Positions 57,255-64,000 of a stretch of DNA of 64,000 bases are shown here, one piece after another. Both the position numbers and the translations under genes were made by a program. A model generated the notes under the pieces. It did no database searches and was not told the origin of the DNA. It was given only the letters and a program-made list of their open reading frames with translations. The first letter of the stretch is position 1, and every line of letters starts with the position of its first letter. This stretch comes from Micrasema longulum (lineage: Eukaryota > Arthropoda > Insecta > Trichoptera > Brachycentridae): positions 62,001 through 126,000 of the forward strand of contig JAGVSM010003488.1 of NCBI GenBank assembly GCA_022494885.1, read 5' to 3'.

Positions 57255-57865
57255 ACACCTTGATAAAAAGCTTGTATAGCTTTGAAACCGGTAGGCGAAA
57301 AAAAATAGTGAATAAAAATATGTTATTATATTTATTATATTTTATTAACTATAAAGAAAATGCTAGAACCTTAGAGTAATAAGATAATAGAGTCGCCCAT
57401 ATGAAGAAAAATCACTCTTTATTGTATTGACCACGAAGTAAGCTACAGATTACAGCAATACAACGGGCCGTAGGTACTTGGATTTAAAATTTCAAGGGCA
57501 AACAAAAAAAAAACACTAAATCCAAACAATTTTTTTTTTTAAAAACGCTTTTGTTTTATGCAATAGAGCTTAAGGACTGAAGAGCTAAAAAGCTAAAAAT
57601 TTTAATTAAAACTTAATCTAGCAATACCTTTTTTTAAAAATTTATTTTTAATTACCTTCATATAATCTTTATATCTTTTCTTCAAGAGAAGAAACGAGGG
57701 AAGGCTGATCTGGGGCTACTTTGTGTGGATTCGCTGGCGAAAAGATTTTTTAAGACCAAGTAAACAAAAAACTTTTTGATAAAATAAATAAAACAGCTTT
57801 GTTTTTAACCACTAATTTTTATTTTTCGCCGACCGGTTTCAAAGCAAACAAGCTTCTTTGTTAAG
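57255..57865. mobile_element. CCGGTTTC-family inverted-repeat element, copy 3
   Basis: Left end (plus): CACC, TTGATAA, the hairpin AAAGCT-TGTAT-AGCTTT, then GAAACCGGTAGGCG. Right end is inverted: CGCCGACCGGTTTCAAAGC, then an AAGCTTCTTTGTTAAGGGT region. The arms face each other about 500 bp apart. The left motif differs from a hammerhead core only at two CTGATGA positions (C to T, G to A). Confidence 0.65.
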
Positions 57866-58129
57866 GGTTACGTAACTTAAAACTTTTCCTTTTCATATAT
57901 TCTTTTTCATTATTGTTTTATTCTATTTTTTTACATTTAGAATGACACGGAGAGGCTTCTCACGGGTTCGCTCTTTCTCATATTTTTTGGAATTATTATA
58001 TTTTTATTTATATATTTTTTATGTATTATTTTTATGCATATAATTTTTTTATACATTTATTTTAATTAACATAAAAATAAAGAAGATATGATTTTTGTTT
58101 ATCTCTAAATAATGTATTTTTTGTAATAA

Positions 58130-58490
58130 ACTGTAATAAATGCTTCCAGGCTGACTGGATTCTCTCCCTAGGGAGTTGTTCATATTTAAATTTTTTGTAA
58201 AATAAGAGGGAAAACATTTTTGAGGGGGTAATATGGTAGTCTAGGCATTTACAGAGCTTATGACCTGTCATTGGCTGATTGAAGTGGCCATTTTACACAC
58301 TGTATAACATTCACTAGTCTGCCTATGTTTGAACATCCACATTTCCTCAACTCTTCCATCTGTTGAAAGTGGTCACTCAAACCAGCCAATGACAGGTCAT
58401 AAGCCCTGTAAATGCCTAGACTACAATATTCCGTTCTCAAAAATGTCTTCCCTCTCTGTTGCAAAAAAATTTAGATTTTTTTTCTTTTCA
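58130..58490. mobile_element. MITE-1, foldback copy with both arms
   Basis: GGATTCTCTCCCTAGGGAGT, GTCTAGGCATTTACAGAGCT, TATGACCTGTCATTGGCTGA, TTTTACACACTGTATAACAT and CTCTTCCATCTGTTGAAAGT lead, without the usual loop, into the inverted arm GGTCACTCAAACCAGCCAAT, GACAGGTCATAAGCCCTGTA and CCCTCTCTGTTGCAAAAAAA. The loop and part of the right arm are deleted. Confidence 0.8.
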
Positions 58491-58754
58491 AAAATAAATT
58501 AAAAAAAAAAAAAAAAAACAATCTATGTCCCTGAACCTAACTTTAAGTCTGTAAAATTGAAGCATCGTAAATCGGCGTGACATAAAGCTTTGAATTCACA
58601 CTAAACTGACAGACAGTCTTTTTTACTCTACTACGCGTTTAGCATGACAATATACAGCAACCTTAATTTTTCGGGACATTAATTCAAGATTTCGTTTTAT
58701 GAGGCATTTCTATTATAGTATACCTCTGTGACAATATGTTTTTAAATATTAGAA

Positions 58755-59190
58755 TATAACCACTTTTATATGTTTACCGGTTTCGAGACGTACCCGTCTC
58801 TTTGGCAGGACTCTAATTAAACCAACATGCCAAACCCACTATACAGCTTCACTATAGTTGTTGCACAAACATATAAAACCAACATGCCATGCGTTTCAAT
58901 AATTAACACTTACAAACACTGATTAGCTAATAAATATTTTTTTGTTGTGAGAGAAAAAAATGAAAAAAGAGTGGTGGAGGATGAAGGGAGGGGTGTGAGT
59001 TAAATAAATAAAGGATGACTATTACAATGAAACATCGTATAATGGACTATATTGAAATGTTGTTTGATTATTGATCAATGGAACACGATTTTTTATAGCT
59101 TTCCTAATGTGAAATATTTCCATATTATTGTCTTGACCCAGAGACGAGAACGTCTCGAAATCGGTAGATATAGAAAAGTCTGAAGTGGTT
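58755..59190. mobile_element. CCGGTTTC-family inverted-repeat element, copy 4
   Basis: Left end on the minus strand: GAGACG-GGTA-CGTCTC then GAAACCGGTAAAC. Right end on the plus strand: GAGACG-AGAA-CGTCTC (59141-59156) then GAAATCGGTAGATA. Both ends keep a perfect 6-bp stem II with a 4-nt loop while the upstream CTGANGA box has decayed. Outer flanks AACCACTTTTATATG and CTGAAGTGGTTATT are also complementary. Confidence 0.7.
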
Positions 59191-59339
59191 ATTTAAAAAA
59201 AAAAAAATAACATTTAGTAAAATATTTGACCGCTAAGTTAGTGTATAATTGAATATTGTTTAACAAATATTTTTTTCCGCAAAAATGTCAATAGATCGCC
59301 AAATATTTTATATTTGGTGGATATTCGAGTCAAGAAGGA

Positions 59340-59505
59340 TATTTGGTATCCCTGGCAACGGTCCCATTCTCCCTCCATTCCCCGCCCGCAGCCGCCCCCG
59401 CCTTCCCCACCGCCGAACCCCGCACAGGCAGGCCGCCCACGCTCATCAAATCAAACCCCAGGCACTTTTTGCAGCCTCGCCAGTTTCGGCATCATCAGAC
59501 GCGCG
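59340..59505 (+). other. GC-rich block, weak exon candidate
   Basis: C-rich sequence with an acceptor-like CCCGCCCGCAG followed by a proline-rich reading (PPPPSPPPNPAQAGRPRSS). GGCAAC next to it (59354-59359) is half of an X-box. The downstream part contains CCAGTTTCGGCATCATCAG, whose reverse complement resembles the hammerhead-like motif without stem II. No donor found. It could be a second exon or alternative promoter of the 28.33 kb gene, or a transposon piece. Confidence 0.25.
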
Positions 59506-59799
59506 TTGTTTTTGCTACAAAGTGATTTGTTTTTGCCGGATTTACAAATTAAATGCTATGCTGCCGAACTGTTTAATGATTGTGTTTAATGTTGTTTGAA
59601 TGAAATTGCCATTAAGAGCATTAATCAGATGGACGAAACGTGGCGTGCGAAGACAAAAAATATAATACAAACAATAATGTAAAATTGATTTGACAATAAA
59701 TCGATTTATAATTGTATAAGATTCAGCCATTACTTAATAAAAAAAAGTAAATATATTACAATCGAGATGAAGAACTTTTAAAAATGGACATGTGGAATC

Positions 59800-59842
59800 C
59801 TACTCATTCACATGGCTTATGACCCGTTATTGGCTAGTTTAG
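59800..59842. mobile_element. MITE-1, left fragment split by a nested insertion
   Basis: CTTATGACCCGTTATTGGCT-AGTTTAG matches the family up to GGCTGGTTTAAGTGGCC, where the piggyBac-like element interrupts it at TTAA. The remainder resumes at 60481. Confidence 0.8.
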
Positions 59843-60480
59843 CCCTTTCAGACCCCAATTTATTTCTGTGGTTATAAAAAATATTTTTACTCTGTTTGTA
59901 TTGATTTTCAGTATTTATTATGTTTTTTATATTTTATACATAAGAAGTTATTTAACGTTTATTTTTTAAAAAAAACAATTGGTCTTCAATCGATTATGAA
60001 CCGACAAAATTCACTTAAAATGTGATATTCTTTTACAATAAATATCAAAGTTCCAAAAAATGTTAAGATATATGTTTTAAATAACTTATAAATTAAATGA
60101 AAATTTTATTAACAAAAGAGCAAATAAAAAAAATATGTTTAGTGTGCTCTTTTTTAAGATTCAAAATAAAAATAAATATGCTTATGCAATCAAATTAATT
60201 TAACTTTACTGAAACATGTTTCCAATTGCAATGTATGTTATCATTTATAAGGACGACAGAAATTCGCTTTAATACAAACCAGCCAGAAGCCAGATGCCAA
60301 AGTAAAAAACGAATTTTTTAGTGTAATGCTGATTACCGACACGTACAAAAATAATTGGAGACGTACTTAGGGGTTCCTGCAATCGAAAAATAAACTCGAC
60401 GGTTTTAAATTTTGCTGGGCACGAAAGTTGAAAAATCTTAAATTTTAAATAAATTTGAATGAACACTCGGGCTGAAAGGA
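59843..60480. mobile_element. piggyBac-type MITE, 638 bp, in a TTAA site
   Basis: Termini CCCTTTCAGACCCC (left) and, reverse complemented, TCCTTTCAGCCCGAG (right) are inverted. Flanks are TTAG (59839-59842) and TTAA (60481-60484). The intact MITE-1 copies have a single TTAA at this exact point, so this is a target duplication of the piggyBac kind with one base changed. No transposase frame. It contains a LINE tail at 60030-60178. Confidence 0.85.
60030..60178 (+). mobile_element. LINE 3' tail nested in the piggyBac-type element
   Basis: AAATATCAAAGTTCCAAAAA, GTTAAGATATATGTTTTAAA, TAACTTATAAATTAAATGAA and GTGTGCTC-TTTTTTAAGATTC follow the last codons and UTR of the LINE at 20.36-20.58 kb. Either it jumped into the element or the whole element was copied with it. 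Confidence 0.65.
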
Positions 60481-60535
60481 TTAAGTGGCCACTTTACACA
60501 CGGTATATCATTCATCATTGTGCGTATGCCTAGAC
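60481..60535. mobile_element. MITE-1, right fragment of the split copy
   Basis: TTAAGTGGCCACTTTACACA, CGGTATATCATTCATCATTG, TGCGTATGCCTAGAC continues the family sequence interrupted at 59842. It skips the inner hairpin and ends in the outer TGCCTAGACTT segment. Confidence 0.75.
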
Positions 60536-61032
60536 TTTTTTTTTTCTTCATAGTTTTTTTTCTCCGTAGACGTACAGGATTACAAGAATGTGACACCTTG
60601 TAAAATAGGCAGTCCGCATTTGTTTAACTGCACAAAAAAAGAGATATCGATATTTAAACATATTTAAAGTGTATCTGGGAGTACTGATGTTTTTTCTAAA
60701 ATAAAGTGGACTTCTGATTTTTATTTCAACTTAAAAAAATATTTTTATAACGAAAGCGGACTATGGTGTTTTATTTAAGTATAAAATAGCTTATTGCGAT
60801 AATTTTTGCATTTTAACTTGAAATTTGCAAGAAATGGACTCCCGAGCTTTATTATTTGATATATTAGGCACGGGATTTTATTTTTTTTAACAATTTTTTA
60901 TCGATCGTAAAGGTTTTTTTTTTAAGTCCGATAATTTTTGGGAATCGTTGTTAAATAAGTCCACTTACTATTCACTACACATTGTCACATACATACTCAC
61001 AAAATTATAAAACTCAGACACCCATACACATA
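60536..61032. other. AT-rich sequence without a recognised gene
   Basis: Nothing recognised. Confidence 0.4.
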
Positions 61033-61392
61033 CACGGTGTCCTTTGAACCCCGTCACATCCGAAACCACGATGATCAGTATGGGCAAAAAGACATATTAG
61101 CATATTTTAAAAACATTTAGAAGAAAGAAAAAAAAAAAAAAAAAAAAAAATGGTTGCTTACTTCTCCAGAAAAGAAGCGAGGGGGTGCCGTTGTGAGTTT
61201 GACGGTGTATCAGACTCCCCCTCCTTCCTTCTCGTTTCTCCCCTGCAGAAGTAAGAAACTTTTTGTTTTTGGAAATATTTTATTTTTGGAAATTTAATTC
61301 GTTCTAAAAATTTATTTTAATGTGCCAATGTGTCTTCTGGCTCATACTGCTCATCGTGGTTTCGGATGTGACAGGGTTTAAAGAACATCCTG
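61033..61392. mobile_element. TA-flanked foldback MITE, 360 bp
   Basis: Left arm CACGGTGTCCTTTGAACCCC, GTCACATCCGAAACCACGAT, GATCAGTATGGGC; right arm reverse complement CAGGATGTTCTTTAAACCCT, GTCACATCCGAAACCACGAT, GAGCAGTATGAGC. About 75 bp pair, and weaker pairing continues (GCTTACTTCTCCAGAAA facing CCCTGCAGAAGTAAG). Flanked by TA on both sides (61031-61032, 61393-61394), as for Tc1/mariner-type MITEs. It holds a 20-bp or longer A-run and no frame. Confidence 0.85.
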
Positions 61393-61634
61393 TATACACA
61401 CACCCTCACACCCTATATCCCCGCACACCCCCAGTGGCGAACGGTGATTTTATTTACAGGTAAGCTTGTATATGAAAATAACATCTTTAAATGTATCAAC
61501 TCATATGTATTTATTTAATATGTAACATATTTTCTTTACTAACTTTGTATACTTTGTGAAAATCTTTTATTATGTCTGAGTTTATACACTGTATTTGTTT
61601 AAATAGGTGCGAAGGTTTTCACGGTCACTGTTAT

Positions 61635-61760
61635 CAATATTATGTATCTTTTTTGGGTGATACCGTGTATGTTGGATTTGATCCGACGTTTCGGCTACCA
61701 TTGCAGGAGCCATCTTCAGGGAAAACTGTGGCCAAAAAAGATACATAATACTGTATTTGT
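61635..61760 (-). mobile_element. Small element with hammerhead-like motif between inverted repeats
   Basis: TTATGTATCTTTTTTGG (61651-61667) and CCAAAAAAGATACATAA (61732-61748) are perfect 17-bp inverted repeats. Between them on the minus strand are CTGAAGA (61719-61713), a stem II of GGCT/AGCC plus CC/GG, GAAAC and GTC then GGATC. The same sequence family flanks it on both sides (61470-61600, 61745-61810), so it seems to have inserted into that repeat. Confidence 0.6.
61681..61723 (-). ncRNA. Hammerhead-like motif, second instance
   Basis: Core boxes CTGANGA (CTGAAGA), GAAA and GTC are present with a 6-bp two-part stem II. Stem III would be the self-complementary ACGT with no loop, which could pair only between two molecules, as proposed for short-stem-III hammerheads. 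Stem I is only 3 bp (TCC/GGA). Probably decayed or dependent on dimerisation. Confidence 0.4.
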
Positions 61761-61889
61761 TTGTTTACTATAAATATATATGTAGAACTGTTGATTTCTC
61801 AAATAAAATAAAAATATTTTTCTACGTTCTATAAATTCTAAAACGTGTTTTGTTTTTATGAGAAAAAAAATGTAGGCACAGATATAAAT

Positions 61890-61915
61890 ATAAATATATA
61901 TATATATATATTTAT
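61890..61915. repeat. Short (TA)n run
   Basis: Simple TA/AAAT dinucleotide sequence, low information. Confidence 0.6.
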
Positions 61916-62325
61916 GCAATTTATCTCCGTTGCAAACACTTTTTACCAAACTCAGGAATCCTGTATTCATAGGTGTTTGATTCTCGTTTGCAAAGTTAAA
62001 CTAAGTTAACTCATAGCACATACGAAATCGACAAAATAAATATTATTCTATACAAAACTCGTTTGTACTCTTCCTTTGACATGGATTCATATACGTAGCT
62101 AATCACGAATACAAAAGTTTGTACTTTCCGAAACTTGCGGAGAAAATAATAACTTGTCTTGTTACTTGTAAAGTTAGTAAAACTGCTTTCTAGTGACATG
62201 GCGTGCGATATGAATGTTTTATGCATGACACTTATGGCAAGTTTGAATCTAGTACCAAAAAATTATTATTGTTTTTTTTTTCTAGATAAATAGATTTCTC
62301 AAGAGATACATAAGTTCTTCCAGAT

Positions 62326-63129
62326 CAGTGTTTCCCAGCCTTCTTTATGCCATGCCCCACCGTAGTCTTTTCAAAAGTCAGATTCCCCATCGGCATCTTT
62401 TTTAATTAAACAGCCGGTAAATTTTCAAATCATATTGTAATATGTTTGGAAACATATGAACCCCTAATGGAATTAAATAAAACCTATTCTAATACGTTTA
62501 TTATAACTGAAATTATAAAACACAAATTGGAAATGTAATTAAGTAGAATAAAATAAAAACGAAAACAAAAATAAAACACAAGTGACAATTGAAATTGAGT
62601 ACGAACACAAATAACTTGACGCCTAATTCACGATTAAATTCAGTTACGCTTTCTACAAAGAAATTTGATGTCCGGATCTAACTTAGTTAATTTCAGTCTT
62701 AGGTCCCCTTTATACTTTTATTAGTTATATCCAATCGATTTTGTTTTTTGATGAGTAAATCGCTTATGATGCTAAAACCACATTCCACCAAATAAGATGT
62801 AGGAAATGGTAATAATAATTTTCTGGCATGCAAAGTAATATTAGGATATTTTGTGTTAGTTTCCTCGCAAATCCATGCCATTATTCCTTCATCCTGCACA
62901 GTTTCTGTGTTTTTAGATAATTATTGAAATCGTAACGGGTTCATTCTATTTTAAGTACAATTTGGCGTATATTTCAATTTTGTACATCTCAGGCATTTTT
63001 TTGTATGACCGATGAGTATTCCCCTTTATATGTGGAATGCCGACGTGTCTCATCTCTGAAGCGTGGTGCCCCACCTCTGTGGCGTTATGCCCTACCGGTG
63101 GGGCGTACGCCTCACCTTGGGAAACACTG
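62326..63129 (-). mobile_element. Complete non-autonomous hAT element, 804 bp
   Basis: Terminal repeats CAGTGTTTCCCA at both ends (62326-62337 and 63118-63129, inverted). Target duplication of 8 bp: TTCCAGAT (62318-62325) and TTCTAGAT (63130-63137), one mismatch. Subterminal GCCCCACC/GGTGGGGC words recur near both ends. It retains a piece of its transposase on the minus strand (62640-62905), which places it in the hAT superfamily with SCAND3/ZBED5-like (Buster-type) relatives. Internally deleted relative to an autonomous element. Confidence 0.9.
62640..62905 (-). pseudogene. hAT transposase C-terminal (dimerisation) remnant
   Basis: Open over 66 codons: EGIMAWICEETNTKYPNI, LLLPFPTSY, LVECGFSIISDLLIKKQ, RLDITNKSIKG. 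The LPFPTTYLCExGFSxxxxIKxKxRNRLD block is the conserved C-terminal dimerisation region of SCAND3/ZBED5-like hAT proteins. After a stop, a frame reading LRLKLTKLDPDIKFL (family DLRLALTxIxPxI) continues. The catalytic domain is absent. Confidence 0.85.
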
Positions 63130-63444
63130 TTCTAGATGGTTTGTACGTTTAAACATTTATTTTATGAAATTAGTATCAAGATAGGACAAAATTTTCGTCA
63201 AAAGCAAAAGGGCAGCTTTTTAACAAAATGAGTTAAATATGAGGTAATGTTCCATAAGATATTTCGGATCATTTTAAATTTTTATTTATTATAGTTTTTA
63301 CAAATATTAAATAAAATGTTTGATCATAAAGTTAATGCTTTAAATATTTATAATAATAAAACATAATTCAAAAATATATTTGTCCGTTTTTAAAAGGATG
63401 TTTGCTACGGTCAAGGTTCATGAAATAATAATATATTAAATTTA

Positions 63445-63850
63445 AATTAGGTCAACCTGTGTCAGAACTAAATTATAAACCCCTGATGGCTGATTTCAAT
63501 TTACCATTACGGTCAAGCAGAAAGACAATAAATGACCTCTTGTTTATTTATAAATTGTTAAATAATAAAATAGATTGCCCCGAACTGTTAACTTTAATAA
63601 ACTTTCGTATTCCACATAGACCAACAAGACTTAATTTTTTGTTTTACAGTCATCATCATGGTACTAATTATTTACCAATTATTCGTATGCAGTGACTTGC
63701 AAATCAACAGAGAGATAATTTAGATTTATTTTATACTTCGCCGCTGATGATCAAGTCCTTTGTTTTAAAAAAGAATTTACAATTATACATTCAAAAAATT
63801 ACTAGCTCTTCACTTTTGTTATAACTCTTTACTGTTGAGTGTATAATTAT
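63445..63850 (+). mobile_element. Jockey-like LINE C-terminus
   Basis: A 78-codon open frame to 63695: ELNYKPLMADFNLPLRSSRK, DLLFIYKLLNNKIDCPELL, INFRIPHRPTRLNFLFY, HHHGTNYLPIIRMQ then a stop. All are C-terminal landmarks of Jockey-like LINEs (RRxxxDLxFLYKLLNxxIDCPELL, FxVPxRxTR, NYxxxSPIxRM). Little decay in this part. Shares IDCPELL with 41.5 kb. Confidence 0.8.
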
Positions 63851-63899
63851 TTTTTTAAATTATTATTGTTTAGAAATAATATTTATATAAACCATAAAT

Positions 63900-63975
63900 T
63901 AATTTTTTAACTTTCCTTTTAAAGCACTTTCTTTCTCTTTTTTCCCCCTTTTTTTTCTTTTTTCCCCTTATTCAA
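63900..63975. repeat. Pyrimidine-rich tract
   Basis: Almost purely T/C on the plus strand. It resembles the pyrimidine-rich 3' UTR of the LINE at 23.46-23.52 kb and probably belongs to the element ending just upstream. Confidence 0.5.
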
Positions 63976-64000
63976 AACTGCTGTTTTCTTTAATTTACCT

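Overview
This is an AT-rich (about 70% A+T by eye) stretch of nuclear DNA from an animal, most likely an insect or another arthropod. The reasons are: no dense gene array, ribosome-binding sites or operons; one GC-rich exon ending in a consensus spliceosomal donor; Tc1/mariner, hAT and piggyBac-type transposon relics; several non-LTR retrotransposon (LINE) 3' ends of RTE-like and Jockey/CR1-like type; tRNA-derived SINEs; and foldback MITEs. The order cannot be fixed from the sequence alone. The longest open frame is only 131 codons, and most open frames are chance frames or pieces of dead transposons.

Layout: 1-27.1 kb is intergenic or intronic repeat desert. At 27.1-28.43 kb lies the only stretch that looks like a host gene start: a G-quadruplex-prone G-rich block joined to a perfect 13-bp RFX-type X-box palindrome (27203-27215), a GC-rich island (27.78-28.02 kb), and a GC-rich leader with three consecutive short upstream frames, followed by a 34-codon first coding exon (28331-28432) ending at CAG|GTAAGC. 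I do not recognise the protein. From 28.43 kb to the end I find no convincing partner exon, so the rest is best read as a long first intron full of transposons. GC-rich blocks at 51.6-51.8 kb and 59.34-59.50 kb are weak further candidates.

Repeats group into families with several copies inside the window: MITE-1 (foldback, at least 11 relics), three tRNA-related SINE groups (A, B, C) plus a single SINE-D, a CCGGTTTC-ended inverted-repeat family (4 loci), MITE-3 (2 copies), and two unclassified repeats (X and Y, 2 copies each). Nested insertions give a relative chronology. The clearest is at 59.8-60.5 kb, where a 638-bp piggyBac-type element at a TTAA site splits a MITE-1 and itself carries a LINE tail. 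A 804-bp hAT element at 62326-63129 keeps both termini, an 8-bp target duplication and a transposase C-terminal relic.

The most interesting signal is a set of hammerhead-ribozyme-like motifs. The one at 1791-1835 (+) has every core residue, a GUC cleavage triplet and a 7-bp stem I. A second, at 61681-61723 (-), keeps the core. The CCGGTTTC inverted-repeat elements near 46.3, 56.7, 57.3 and 58.8 kb look like decayed versions of the same fold placed in opposite orientation at the two ends of short elements. This recalls the hammerhead motifs known from Penelope-like retroelements, but the inverted, MITE-like arrangement is unusual.
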